Source: DATFVA01 sp963721075 (GTDB lineage: Bacteria > Bacteroidota > Ignavibacteria > Ignavibacteriales > Ignavibacteriaceae). Taken from it: a stretch of 64,000 bases of DNA. Below the pieces are notes generated by a model. The model was not told the origin of the DNA. It saw only the letters and a list, made by a program, of their open reading frames with translations, and ran no database searches. How positions within the stretch are numbered: the first letter of the stretch is position 1; every line of letters begins with the position of its first letter. The stretch spans positions 1 to 64,000 of the forward strand of contig CAVRHV010000019.1 of the NCBI GenBank assembly GCA_963721075.1, read 5' to 3'. Of the stretch, positions 46,913 to 57,281 are shown in pieces. The position numbers were made by a program, and so were the translations under genes.

Positions 46913-48517
46913 ATGGGAGTTAATGTTTCCGCAGCCGACCTTATAGTAATAGCGGGTTATATCATTCTCGTTCTCGCAATAGGATTTTATTTCCGGAAAA
47001 AACACAAAAACAGTGAAGAATATTTTCTGGCAGGCAGAAACGTGGGGTGGGTAGCCATCGGGGCTTCTCTTTTTGCCACAAATATTTCAAGCGAACACTT
47101 TTTGGGACTTGCAGGAACCGGTGCACAATCAGGACTAGCTGTAGGTCATTTTGAATGGCTTGCCTGTCTTATTGTACTTCTCTTAGGATGGGTCTTTACT
47201 CCTTTCTACCTAAAATCAGGCGTGTTCACTATGCCGGAATTCCTCGAAAAAAGGTATAACAGTGCATCCAGGTATTACCTGAGTATAGTATCAATAATTG
47301 CATACGTTCTTACAAAAATATCCATAGCTCTTTATGCCGGTGGAATATTACTTCATGCTGTAATGGGCTGGGATATGTATACCTCAGCGGTTATTATCGT
47401 TATAATAACGGGCCTATATACAGTTACAGGCGGTCTTTCAGCTGTTATCTATACTGATCTTGTGCAAATGTTTATTCTCATCGGTGGATCGGTGACCTTA
47501 ACTATACTGGGTTTGAATCAGGCCGGAGGTTGGGATAACCTTGTTGCCGGAACTCCCGTTTCATACTGGCATATGTTTAAGCCAATCACTGATCCGGATT
47601 TTCCCTGGACAGGCATCGTGTTCGGCGCTCCTATTCTTGGAATCTGGTATTGGTGTACCGACCAGTATATTGTCCAACGTGTACTGAGTGCAAAGAATTT
47701 ATCTAATGCACAAAGCGGGACTATATTTGCTGGTTTCCTGAAAATCCTTCCGGTTTTCATACTGATCCTGCCCGGTATAATAGCTTATTATCTTTCTCAC
47801 GGTTCAATCAGCGGCGACCAGGCTTATGCCTGGATGATTACAAACCTTCTGCCTTCAGGTCTCAAAGGACTTGTCGTAGCGGGACTTCTTGCTGCTTTGA
47901 TGTCTTCACTCAGTGCCATGTTTAATTCAACATCTACATTGCTAACTATAGACATTTATAAGAAGATGAGGCCCAAGGCTGACGAGAAGGCTACTGTTAA
48001 CTTTGGAAGGATAATGACAGTTTTTATGGTATTGCTGGGTTTGTTATGGATTCCTTTTATCGGGTTGTTAAGCGATAACAGGATGTATGTATATCTTCAG
48101 AGTGTACAGGCATATGTATCGCCACCTATTGCCGCTATCTTTCTGTTCGGAATATTCTGGAAAAGGGTAAACGGCAAGGGTGCGATTTCCGCTCTGCTAA
48201 CGGGACTGGTACTTGGCGGTATCAGGCTCATTCTTGAGATCCAAAATAAAATTGAACCCCTATCTAATGATTTCCTAAGATATACAGCCTCTATAAACTT
48301 TCTGCATTTTGCAGTTATTTTATTCATAGTCTGCTCAGGAGTGCTGATCTTTGTTAGTCTGGCCACTGAAATACCTGCCGGCAAAAAACTTGAGAAGTTG
48401 GTGATATCTGCTGAGGATATTAATTATAAAGCCGATGCAAAATGGCGGAAAGTTAATATAGCAGCATCGTTTGTGCTTGTCGCAGTACTGGCTGTATTGT
48501 GGTGGACTTTCAGATGA
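46913..48517 (+). CDS. Sodium:solute symporter (SSS family, SGLT-like)
   Basis: This 534-aa protein of about 14 helices has the LeuT-like core of the SSS family. Marks are YFLAGRNVGWVAIGASLFATNISSEHFLG near residue 38-66 (the sodium-site helix), TVTGGLSAVIYTDLVQMF and LMSSLSAMFNSTSTLLTIDIY. It resembles Vibrio vSGLT and other sugar or inositol carriers; the exact solute cannot be read. It is followed 22 bases later by the second phosphatase gene. Confidence 0.88.
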   Translation: MGVNVSAADLIVIAGYIILVLAIGFYFRKKHKNSEEYFLAGRNVGWVAIGASLFATNISSEHFLGLAGTGAQSGLAVGHFEWLACLIVLLLGWVFTPFYLKSGVFTMPEFLEKRYNSASRYYLSIVSIIAYVLTKISIALYAGGILLHAVMGWDMYTSAVIIVIITGLYTVTGGLSAVIYTDLVQMFILIGGSVTLTILGLNQAGGWDNLVAGTPVSYWHMFKPITDPDFPWTGIVFGAPILGIWYWCTDQYIVQRVLSAKNLSNAQSGTIFAGFLKILPVFILILPGIIAYYLSHGSISGDQAYAWMITNLLPSGLKGLVVAGLLAALMSSLSAMFNSTSTLLTIDIYKKMRPKADEKATVNFGRIMTVFMVLLGLLWIPFIGLLSDNRMYVYLQSVQAYVSPPIAAIFLFGIFWKRVNGKGAISALLTGLVLGGIRLILEIQNKIEPLSNDFLRYTASINFLHFAVILFIVCSGVLIFVSLATEIPAGKKLEKLVISAEDINYKADAKWRKVNIAASFVLVAVLAVLWWTFR

Positions 48518-48539
48518 GAAATTCATAACAAGAAATTAT

Positions 48540-50979
48540 ATGAAAAGAATTTACCTTATTATTTCCCTGATTATTATTTCCATTATTTCAGCTTATATAA
48601 TTTACAAATTATACCCATCAGTGCACCCGCTAGGAGCAGTAAAACTTAAATACAACCAGCTTCAGATTAAGCAAAAAGGGGAGAGTCTGATAGATCATTT
48701 AAATATTGATACAGAAGATAAAATTGAAACTGCTACACTGCAGGGAAACAGTGATCTGATAAAAAGTATTTATGATTCCCATCGGTTTGATGAGGCAAAT
48801 GAAATTCTCCGCAGCAAGGTACCGGGTTACTACTGGGAACTCGATTGGAAAGGTTCCGAAGGGAAAGTAGTAATAAATGGTGAAAAAAAAGCTGGAGAGA
48901 ACCTGACGGCCGGAGATATCAGACTAAATTATGATACGGACGGAAACCTTCTGGGATTTAAAAGAGAGATTAGTGATTCTGTAGAATTAAAACCTGTTGA
49001 CGAAGATTCGGCCAGGCAGATGGCTCTGTCATTCCTTAAGAAATATGCTCCGGTGGTTCCGGGATCAGAGAGCAGTGCGGTGAAATATAAGGGCGTAAAT
49101 AGCTTCACAGAACAAAGTACAAAAAAATCAAGATCTCAGCTCAGAACAGATTATGGTTTCTCCTGGATAGCCAGATCTTCTTATATCAATAATAATATTG
49201 AAATAAAAATTGCTATTTCAGGAGATATAATCTCGGAATACAATCTAACCTACAAAGTACCTGAAAATGTTTCTCAGGCTCGTAACAGCATATACTCGGT
49301 AGCTACTGAGGTTCCGTTCTATATTGTAGTCTATATACTGATACTTATCATTGGCTATAAAAGGATCCGGGCTTATGAGGTAAGTTTCAGATTGGCCGTA
49401 ATAATGGGCCTCATTGTAGGCATTTCCTTCAGCATAAATCTTTATACTATGATAGCTGATTCGGCGACGGGATGGGAACTCTGGCTTCCTCTTATTTTCA
49501 GCACAATTTTTCTGGCCGCCGGTCTATTTATTAGCTGGGCGGTGAGTGAGACCGTAGCCAGAGAAGCATGGAAGGAAAAGTTTGTATCTCTTGACTTGCT
49601 GACAAAGGGATATGCATTCCATTCTAAAGTGTCAACTGCCGGAATAATAGGTCTGACAGGCGGCTTTCTGATCTATCTTGTGTGGATAGGACTTCTCTTT
49701 GTGTCAGAGAGAGTAGACAATATTTCTTTTATAATTAAAAATAGTTCAAGCCTGATCTCACAGTTTCATTCTGTAAGTCCTGCCCTGAATGTAATAAACA
49801 AGAGCATCTATCCGGAGATTTATATTACTGCCATCTTTCTCCTGTTTGTATATTCGGGCCTGAAGCGAAGATTTAATTCACTCTATCTTCTGATTCCGGT
49901 AAGCGCTCTTATTTGGGGTCTTGTGAATTTTAATGAGCTTGTCCCTATTTACTGGGGAGTAATTACGGGTACAATTACCGGCGCTCTGTTCATTTTGCTC
50001 TTTCATTATTATGACGTACTGGCCGCACTACTCTCCCTGGTTGTTTATAATATTATAGATCTTGGTATTTCTTTGTTCACAAACGGTAATACATATTATC
50101 TGAACTCAGGATATTATCTAATCATTGTTTTTGTCCTGCTGGCTGTATTTCTGATAATCGGGTTATTCACCAAGGATAAAGTAACAGACTATGACTCAAT
50201 TACACCTGCCTTCGTCAAGAATATTACGGAACGTGAAAGAATGCAGAGAGAACTTGAAATTGCCCGTGATGTACAGATGAGTTTCCTTCCGGTGAAGGAT
50301 CCGCGGTTCAGGGGACTTGATATTGCAGCAAAATGTATCCCCGCACTTGAAGTCGGTGGTGACTATTATGATTTTGTCAAGCTGAATGAAAACAGGTTTG
50401 GAATAATTATAGGCGATGTTTCAGGCAAGGGGACACAGGCTGCCTTTTATATGACGCTTGCCAAAGGATTTGTCAAAGCTCTCTCAAAAACAATTGATTC
50501 ACCCGGCAGAATTTTTAATAAAATTAAACGAATTGTTCTATGAAAATGTAGACCGTGGTACTTTTATAAGTATGATATACGGGATTTTCGATTCAAATGA
50601 GAAAACACTCACATTTGCAAGAGCAGGGCATAATCCTGTTCTGGCCAGACAATCAGACAAGAAAGAAATAGAACTATTAAATCCTGTCGGGCTCGCACTC
50701 GGATTAGAGAAGGGAAAGATCTTTAGTAAAACGATTAAAGAGATTAAGATTGGCATGAAGGCCGGTGACACATTCGTCTTTTATACTGACGGATTTACCG
50801 AAGCAATGAACAAATATAAAATTGAATTCACAGAAGAGAGACTAAAAGACTCGATATCCAAACATATCGATCTTCCTGCAAATGAGTTACTCCAAAAGAT
50901 TATAGATGACGTGAATTCATTTATTGGTAAAACCTTCCAGCACGACGATATGACCATAGTGGTCGTGAAGATTCTCTGA
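48540..50979 (+). CDS. Membrane-anchored PP2C-type phosphatase, RsbU/SpoIIE family, one frame shift
   Basis: I start at the ATG at 48540 (MKRIYLIISLIIISIIS); the frame runs further up into the symporter gene. About 812 aa: a membrane anchor, a periplasmic sensor-like region (about 30-270), about eight further helices (about 280-570), then a PP2C domain from LEIARDVQMSFLPVKD. Metal residues are in EVGGDYYDF, IGDVSGKGTQAAF, FYTDGFTEAM and HDDMTIVVVK. The first frame goes off after TIDSP at about 50500 and the next resumes AEFLIKLNELFYENVDRG. The switch is at ACCCGGC, a C/G run with one base too many; 2440 bases is 3n+1. It probably reports an envelope signal into a partner-switch pathway. Confidence 0.85.
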
Positions 50980-51062
50980 TAAACTACTTCAGATCAATAA
51001 ATTCTCTCCAAAGACTGATTCAAGTCTTAAAAGAATTAAAAAATCTTTCCGCTTTGAAATTA

Positions 51063-51746
51063 TCAGGCAGGCTGGCGGATCTGCTCTGATTTAACTGTTC
51101 TCGTAACCCGGTTCCTGTCTATCCAGTAAGCCCATGGTATAAACAGCCACTGAAGCAGGCCAGCATATCCGATTGCCTCAATAGATGGCGGGGGCGGTCC
51201 GAATATATTCATTACGTAAATGACAGATAGAAATATGACCATAGCCCAGAAAGCTATTGTTCCTGTTCGATTCTTTGTCTTGGTTGCACTCAGATATAAA
51301 TAGATTCCGGCTATAAAGATAAGAGCTTCTAATATTACGGCTACAGCCGGATAATTCCACAATCCAAAACCTGCTTTAATACTGCTGCCGGGATACAGAG
51401 GAAGATCAGGGATATGAACCAGGAGATCGAGAATCCAGTGACTAAGGACTAGAAGCCCCAGAACTAAGGCGCCCCTTAAATTTTTCTTAATAAAATAATA
51501 GATCATCCCGAATGCTAATGACCATACTAATACCATAAGTAAGCTGTGAGTGTAGGGGTAATATGTAAAATCGAGGGGAGTAGCTGCGCTTATTCCGGGA
51601 ACTATTTTTACTTTCTCTATCCCGGCTAAGATAAGAATAGGCCACACAAGATCAAGCAGCTGAGCAGCCAGGAACATAGTGCCCAGTGATGGATTAGGTG
51701 CTGCTTTCTTACCAGCTAATCCGGCGCCAAAATGTCCTATAAACAT
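51063..51746 (-). CDS. Membrane protein related to metal-dependent hydrolases (DUF457/YdjM-like)
   Basis: The 227-aa protein has about six membrane helices with conserved polar residues: GHFGAGLAG at the start, QLLDLVWP, YPYTHSLLM and SHWILDLLVHIPDLP. The His/Asp pattern is that of the YdjM/DUF457 family, thought to be membrane-bound metal hydrolases, although no reaction is established. It stands alone between the phosphatase (convergent) and the bactofilin gene, 249 bases away. Confidence 0.72.
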   Translation of the reverse strand: MFIGHFGAGLAGKKAAPNPSLGTMFLAAQLLDLVWPILILAGIEKVKIVPGISAATPLDFTYYPYTHSLLMVLVWSLAFGMIYYFIKKNLRGALVLGLLVLSHWILDLLVHIPDLPLYPGSSIKAGFGLWNYPAVAVILEALIFIAGIYLYLSATKTKNRTGTIAFWAMVIFLSVIYVMNIFGPPPPSIEAIGYAGLLQWLFIPWAYWIDRNRVTRTVKSEQIRQPA

Positions 51747-51995
51747 CTGTTCTGCCTTTCATTTATAAATCGTTTGGTGAAATATTGATCCTGAGTTTAA
51801 TATAAAATATTTATTTCTAAAGATAAAACATGATTTTATATACGGACATAAATCTATAAGATTTGCCCCAGATAGGAAGGTATTACAATCATAACTGCGA
51901 TATGCATAAAAACAAAAGCAATACACAGGTCCGGGACCTTTTCGGTTGAACCCTGAAAAAAGTAAATTCAAAAACTTCCGAATTTAAATGTCTGG

Positions 51996-52346
51996 TTATT
52001 CGCCCATCTTACACTTGCCGTCGAACTTTGCTCCTTCTTTCACTATCAAAGATTTTGTGAAAATGTCTCCCTGAAGGTTACCCCTTTCTTCAAGCGTAAG
52101 CCGGTTTTTAGCTTTTACGGTACCGGTAACATTTCCTCCGATCGAGATCGAGTCGCCGTTTATCTGGCCGTTCACTTCGCCATTACTTCCTATTACAATA
52201 TTTCCCTGAGATATAATATCTCCCTGGATCTCACCCTCAACTCTTATATTCCCATTGGATTTAACTTTGCCTTCAATTTTTACACCGGCACTGATAATAG
52301 TAGTTTCCTCGGATTTTCTTTCCTCGGGTGACAGGTTTTTAAGCAT
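51996..52346 (-). CDS. Bactofilin (polymer-forming cytoskeletal protein)
   Basis: This 116-aa protein has the bactofilin core of short beta-helix turns (about 18-112): IRVEGEIQGDIIS, GEVNGQINGDS and LTLEERGNLQGDIFTKSL, with glycine turns at regular spacing. Bactofilins polymerise without nucleotides and organise cell-wall enzymes or appendages. The N-terminal tail (LSPEERKSEETTI) is disordered-looking. It is a single-gene unit with no peptidase or MreB gene beside it. Confidence 0.9.
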   Translation of the reverse strand: MLKNLSPEERKSEETTIISAGVKIEGKVKSNGNIRVEGEIQGDIISQGNIVIGSNGEVNGQINGDSISIGGNVTGTVKAKNRLTLEERGNLQGDIFTKSLIVKEGAKFDGKCKMGE

Positions 52347-52544
52347 AACAGTTTCCCTATAAAATTAATTTGATTTTTAAGCTTTCATCAATATACTTTT
52401 TTTGTTTAAAAATAGGAATACTTTTAAGAAAGTTCTATGAAGTTCAGCTTTTGGATAACTGTCCAAGTATGATTATCTTAAAATCATAACCTGATCTTTT
52501 CTCCAAGAAATAATAATGGTATATAAACTACGAAGAGGAGTTTT

Positions 52545-53381
52545 ATGCGTAATAGTATCTTTTCAGTTTGTTTGCTTCTAATTTCAGTTGGTTATCTATA
52601 CGGGCAGGACTTCAGAACTCCTCGTCCCAGTCCTGATGCATCTGTCAGCCAGGATGTTGGAATTACCAGGATTACAATCGATTACAGTTCGCCGGGTGTA
52701 AAAGGAAGGACTATCTGGGGTGAACTTGTCCCGTACGGCAAAGTATGGCGAACCGGAGCGAACGAAGTAACATCAATAACATTCAGTACGCCGGTTAAGG
52801 TTAACGGAAATAAAATGGATGAAGGCACTTACGGCATTCATATGATACCGGGAAAGGAACAATGGGAAGTGATCTTCAGCGGCGATACAAAAAAAGATGA
52901 TCCCATGGATTATGATAGTTCGAAGGATGTTTTGAGAATAATGGTTAAACCGCAGGAAAATCCATTTACGGAAAGAATGGCATTCACTATTACCGACTTT
53001 GATGAAAACAGCGCAAAAGTTAATTTATTGTGGGAGAAACTGAAAGTTACCTTCGGGATCGAAGTTGAGACACAGAATCTGGTACTTGAAAATGCCAGGA
53101 ACTTAAAAGCCTGGGCAGATCTTAATTCTGCTGCTGCCTATTGTCTGCAGAATAATATCAATCTTGACGAAGGTTTCAAATGGATAGAGGCTTCTGTACT
53201 TATAAATGAAAATTATTGGAATCAGAGGATAAAGGCCCAGTATCTTGCAAAGATGGGTAAAGTTGAAGAAGCTGTTACCGTTATGGAGAAGGCGATCGAT
53301 CAGGGTGCAAAGATGAAAAATCCACCATTTGATTTTGATAATATGAAGAAGAAACTCAGTGAGTGGAAAGCAATGGACTAA
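52545..53381 (+). CDS. DUF2911 domain protein
   Basis: The 278-aa protein has a signal peptide (1-20) and a DUF2911 domain (about 22-170): ITIDYSSPGVKGRTIWGELV, GKVWRTGANEVTSITF and GTYGIHMIPG. A TPR-like C-terminal part (about 185-275) follows. DUF2911 proteins are common in Bacteroidota and related phyla; their role is unknown, and periplasmic location is inferred from the signal. A good ribosome site (GAGGAG) precedes the ATG. The permease gene starts 57 bases later. Confidence 0.87.
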   Translation: MRNSIFSVCLLLISVGYLYGQDFRTPRPSPDASVSQDVGITRITIDYSSPGVKGRTIWGELVPYGKVWRTGANEVTSITFSTPVKVNGNKMDEGTYGIHMIPGKEQWEVIFSGDTKKDDPMDYDSSKDVLRIMVKPQENPFTERMAFTITDFDENSAKVNLLWEKLKVTFGIEVETQNLVLENARNLKAWADLNSAAAYCLQNNINLDEGFKWIEASVLINENYWNQRIKAQYLAKMGKVEEAVTVMEKAIDQGAKMKNPPFDFDNMKKKLSEWKAMD

Positions 53382-53438
53382 TGATCTTGAGGGTTAGAAA
53401 AATATTTCAGATAAAAACTGAACAAACAATAAAAACTT

Positions 53439-54749
53439 ATGGGAAAGAACTCTGATAACGAAGGGAAAATAGGTTATTTTTCGATTACCGCCATAGGAGT
53501 AGGCGGTATGGTTGGGGGAGGAATTTTTGCAGTGCTTGGGCTTGCCGTAAAACTGGCCCACGGAGGCACCCCTGCAGCTTTTCTGCTTGCCGGGTTAATC
53601 GCATTAGTCACGTCTTATTCTTACACTAAATTATCAGTTACTTTCCCGAGTCAGGGAGGAACAGTTGAATTTCTGAATCAGGCTTTCGGCGGAGGATTGT
53701 TTACCGGGAGTTTAAACATCCTTTTATGGATGAGTTATATAGTAATGCTTTCGTTATACTCTTTTGCATTTGGGAGTTATGGGGCAAGCCTTATCCACGG
53801 TTCACCTATATTGTGGAAGCATATTCTCATATCAGGTTCAATATTGCTTTTCACACTGCTGAATGTTATAGGCGCCAAACTTGTTGGGGAAGCTGAGGAA
53901 TATATTGTCATTATTAAACTCCTAATTCTTCTTGTATTTGTGGGATTAGGACTAAGTACCGTTAACACTTCAAACCTGGAGCCTTCAAAATGGACTAGTC
54001 CACTGGAATTTATCGCCGGTGGTATGATAATTTTTCTTGCCTATGAAGGCTTTGAACTTATAGCCAATACAGCCGGAAATGTCAGGGAGGCAGAAAAAAC
54101 ATTACCCAGGGCATACTATTCAGCTGTTGGATTTGTAATTGTGCTGTATATTTTAATAGCCGCCGTCACAGTCGGTAATCTGGCTATACCCAAAATTATT
54201 GATGCGAAAGATTACGCTCTTGCTGTGGCTGCAAAACCTTTTATGGGGAATTTCGGTTTTACACTTATCGCAATCGCGGCTATACTATCTACCGGTTCAG
54301 CAATTAATGCCACTTTGTATGGTGCTGCGCGGGTAAGTTATGTCATAGCAAAAGACGGTGAGCTTCCTGCAAAACTTGAGAAGAAGATATGGAAAAAACC
54401 AATTGAGGGATTGTTGATCACTGCAGCCGTAACGCTATTAATTGCCAATTTGTTTGATCTCAGCGGAATATCAACTATGGGAAGTGCAGGATTTTTGTTG
54501 ATTTTTGCGTCGGTTAATGCTGCGAATGTGAAAATGAGCAGTAAGACCGATTCAAAAAAATGGATTCCCATCGCAGGGGCTGTATTGTGCCTGATTGCTC
54601 TTGGTTTGTTGATAGTACAAACCTTACGAACCTCTCCCGATAATATTTGGGTACTGGTTGTAATGTTTAGTCTGGCATTTTTAATCGAATGGAGTTACAG
54701 AAAACTCCGAAGGAAAAAGAAATTAAAACCGGTTATAAGAGAGCAGTAG
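53439..54749 (+). CDS. APC-family amino-acid permease
   Basis: The 436-aa protein has 12 membrane helices. The first helix bears GVGGMVGGGIFAVLGLA, the unwound substrate-binding motif of the APC superfamily; FLAYEGFELIANTAGNVREAEK in helix 6 is the second such motif. It probably imports or exchanges an amino acid or amine. A hairpin follows the stop codon by 21 bases. Confidence 0.87.
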   Translation: MGKNSDNEGKIGYFSITAIGVGGMVGGGIFAVLGLAVKLAHGGTPAAFLLAGLIALVTSYSYTKLSVTFPSQGGTVEFLNQAFGGGLFTGSLNILLWMSYIVMLSLYSFAFGSYGASLIHGSPILWKHILISGSILLFTLLNVIGAKLVGEAEEYIVIIKLLILLVFVGLGLSTVNTSNLEPSKWTSPLEFIAGGMIIFLAYEGFELIANTAGNVREAEKTLPRAYYSAVGFVIVLYILIAAVTVGNLAIPKIIDAKDYALAVAAKPFMGNFGFTLIAIAAILSTGSAINATLYGAARVSYVIAKDGELPAKLEKKIWKKPIEGLLITAAVTLLIANLFDLSGISTMGSAGFLLIFASVNAANVKMSSKTDSKKWIPIAGAVLCLIALGLLIVQTLRTSPDNIWVLVVMFSLAFLIEWSYRKLRRKKKLKPVIREQ

Positions 54750-54770
54750 GTATCGGTTAGTTTAAAAAAG

Positions 54771-54821
54771 GATTGGATAACTTTTCAATAGATTTTACTC
54801 TATTTACCGGGTTATCCAATC
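54771..54821 (+). terminator. Hairpin after the permease gene
   Basis: GATTGGATAAC (54771-54781) and GTTATCCAATC (54811-54821) are perfect reverse complements. AATAG and CTATT in the loop can extend the fold. No T-run follows directly, so it may be a terminator assisted by other factors or an mRNA-stabilising element. Confidence 0.6.
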
Positions 54822-55060
54822 AATCTTAATAAATAAATTAATAAGTATTAAAATTGAAGCTGATAATAAATTATCAACTTCCGATATCCAATATAATCTG
54901 CCGGAAATAATAGTCAACAATTTATTTTTGGATGTATTCATGGACACACAAATCAATGAATCATTTGCAATGTAGATGCATCATAAATGATAACTGGTAT
55001 TTACTTCATTTTTTAATTGTTGGTTTTTATATATCTTTATAAAAAATAAGCAACCCTTAA
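54822..55060. other. AT-rich gene-free stretch before the Sco1 gene
   Basis: With the hairpin this makes a 311-base gap. No coding frame is convincing. TATATCTTTATA near 55030 resembles a -7 element (TAnnTTTG with one mismatch) and could serve the Sco1 gene. Confidence 0.35.
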
Positions 55061-55852
55061 ATGAATATAATTTATAAAGAATTAAGATCTGTTTTTATTA
55101 TACTGCTGCTCATTATTACTATTTCTTCACCCGCTGCTTACGCTGATTATAACTCTGTCGAAATAGTGCATCATCTTGGTGAGAAAATCCCATTAAACCT
55201 TACATTTACTAATTCGGATGGTAAGCAGGTATTATTAAAAGATCTTGTCAACAAACCTACTGTACTGGATTTCTGTTATTATAATTGCGCTGGTATTTGT
55301 ACTCCGTTAATGCTTGAAATTTCTGATGTCATTGGAAAAGTAAAATACAATCCAGGAGTTGACTACAACATTATAAGCATAAGTATCGATCAGAATGAAA
55401 CTACAAAGATGGCCTCAGATAAGAAAAAAGCTATGATCGGGATGGCAAACAGAGAAGTACCTGATTCAGCCTGGATTTTTTTAACGGGTGACAGTACGAG
55501 TATTTACAAACTGACTGACATTGCTGGTTTCAGATTCAAGAGAAGTCACGGCGGGTTTTTACATAAGGGGGTGCTTATTATTTTGGACAAATCCGGAAAA
55601 ATAGTTCAGTACCTTGATCCCGGGTATGAAAAAACAGGTGATTTTCAAATACTTCCATCCAATTTTGAGCTTGCTATTAATAAAGCATCACAAGGTGAGG
55701 TAACTTCTACAATAGAAAAAGTTTTGCAGACCTGCTATAGTTTTATTCCTAAAGGAAATGATCTGCTTGTGCTGATGCTGGTTCTCGCTTCAGGACTTAT
55801 TTCGGTTGCAGTGGTTTTTGTTGTTATCAAGAAAGCCAACCTCAAAACCTGA
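55061..55852 (+). CDS. SCO1/SenC copper chaperone for cytochrome oxidase
   Basis: This 263-aa protein has a signal or anchor (residues 10-28), a thioredoxin-like domain and a C-terminal membrane helix (about 237-258). The copper-binding motif CXXXC is C76-A-G-I-C80, and the third ligand is a His in RSHGGFLHKG (163-168). Sco proteins load or reduce the CuA centre of cytochrome oxidase subunit II. The gene points at the end of the cox/bc operon, whose last stop lies 7 bases away. The C-terminal helix is an extra compared with classical Sco1. Confidence 0.9.
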   Translation: MNIIYKELRSVFIILLLIITISSPAAYADYNSVEIVHHLGEKIPLNLTFTNSDGKQVLLKDLVNKPTVLDFCYYNCAGICTPLMLEISDVIGKVKYNPGVDYNIISISIDQNETTKMASDKKKAMIGMANREVPDSAWIFLTGDSTSIYKLTDIAGFRFKRSHGGFLHKGVLIILDKSGKIVQYLDPGYEKTGDFQILPSNFELAINKASQGEVTSTIEKVLQTCYSFIPKGNDLLVLMLVLASGLISVAVVFVVIKKANLKT

Positions 55853-55859
55853 ACAGTTG

Positions 55860-57278
55860 TTACTCCGGTGATTTATTTACAGTAGTTTTTCTGGTCTCCA
55901 GGAAACTGAGGATCTTTTTTAATTCATCGGCAGATAAACTGGATCCATATGGGGGCATATACGTGCCGCCGTTTATTATCCTTATTTTCATTTCATCACC
56001 GGTTAATCTGTCAGCCACGTTCGTTAAATCAGGCCCACGCAAACCGCCATATCCCGATATTCTATGACAGTACAAACATCGTTTTTTATAAAATAAATCT
56101 GCACCTGCTTTTGATATTTCATCTATATTTCCTACTACATGTGCAGGTAGTGGTTTAGCGTCAAAGTGGGGAGACCAGGGGGCTACGACTCCAATGTTCC
56201 ACAAGGTGCCAATCATTGTAACAAGAAATAGAACAATTGCAATGGACCAGGGTCTTCTTATAGGACTTCTTTCTCCTGAATTAAATAAGATTGGCAGGAG
56301 GAAAAGAATAATGGCAATTAATATGGGACCAAACGCCATAACATAAGATTCAATCGAAGGAGGCATTAGGGCAAAAAGAGCAAATATCCATAAGAAATAC
56401 CAATCAGGACGGGGATTAGAGTGGATATTTGCAGGGTCAGGCGGAGCTCCAATCGCTGGTGCTCCGAAGATAACAGCAAGAACCAGAATTACAATAATAA
56501 CAATAATTCCAAATAGTGTATCGCGCCATGCAGCATTAGGCCAGAAGGGTACACCTTCCTTTTCAAGCATATTCTGGTACCACTTTCTGTAAGTTTTGGG
56601 ATCGACCCTTCTGCCTGCTTTGGGCGGTTCGGATATGCCATTCCTGAAAACAAGAAAAAGATGTACTCCAACCAGGATAAATAGAAATGCCGGTAGAAGA
56701 AAAACATGGAAAGCAAAGAATCGGCTCAGAGTTGCTCCTCCTATCGTATCACCTGCAAGTAAAAATCGCGCAACCCATGTTCCTATGATTGGTATCCTTC
56801 CAACTTGTTCCGCGGCAACTATTGCTGACCATATTCCGTTGCTGTCCCATCTGAGTAATTGTCCGGTAAATCCCATTCCTAAGGTAAAGACCAAAAGAAA
56901 TAATCCGGTGAACCAGCTCATTTCCCGGGGATACTTATATGAGGCAGTAATAAAAACTCTTATCATATGAATGCCGATGAGAAATATCATGGCAGATGCA
57001 CCAAAATAATGAATGCCTCTTAGGATATTTCCAAGCAGTGCTTCATTTGAAATATATTTTAAAGATTCGTAGGCTGTTTCTGATGTCGGCTGGTACATTA
57101 ATGAAAGAGCTACCCCTGTAATTACCTGAATGATAAAGGCAAATAATGTAGCGCTGCCGAATACATACGACCATTTGCTGCCGGGTGGAACAAGATGTTT
57201 GGCAATCGGCCCGAGGGTTTCCGATATTCCGGTTCTGTCATCTATCCATTTCCATACTTTCTTAAATTTAGACCACAT
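55860..57278 (-). CDS. Cytochrome b fused to a cytochrome c domain (quinol:cytochrome c reductase)
   Basis: The 472-aa protein contains cytochrome b helices A-H (about 35-360) and a C-terminal cytochrome c domain (about 385-465). The haem b ligands are H90 and H104, H191 and H205, spaced 14 in both helices. The Qo-site motif is PDWY at 291-294, where ubiquinol enzymes have PEWY; PDWY is usual in menaquinol users. The c-type haem site is CLYCH at 401-405, with Met in GGTYMPPYG as likely ligand. It replaces a separate cytochrome c1. The Rieske gene lies 3 bases upstream. Confidence 0.92.
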   Translation of the reverse strand: MWSKFKKVWKWIDDRTGISETLGPIAKHLVPPGSKWSYVFGSATLFAFIIQVITGVALSLMYQPTSETAYESLKYISNEALLGNILRGIHYFGASAMIFLIGIHMIRVFITASYKYPREMSWFTGLFLLVFTLGMGFTGQLLRWDSNGIWSAIVAAEQVGRIPIIGTWVARFLLAGDTIGGATLSRFFAFHVFLLPAFLFILVGVHLFLVFRNGISEPPKAGRRVDPKTYRKWYQNMLEKEGVPFWPNAAWRDTLFGIIVIIVILVLAVIFGAPAIGAPPDPANIHSNPRPDWYFLWIFALFALMPPSIESYVMAFGPILIAIILFLLPILFNSGERSPIRRPWSIAIVLFLVTMIGTLWNIGVVAPWSPHFDAKPLPAHVVGNIDEISKAGADLFYKKRCLYCHRISGYGGLRGPDLTNVADRLTGDEMKIRIINGGTYMPPYGSSLSADELKKILSFLETRKTTVNKSPE

Positions 57279-57281
57279 TTA

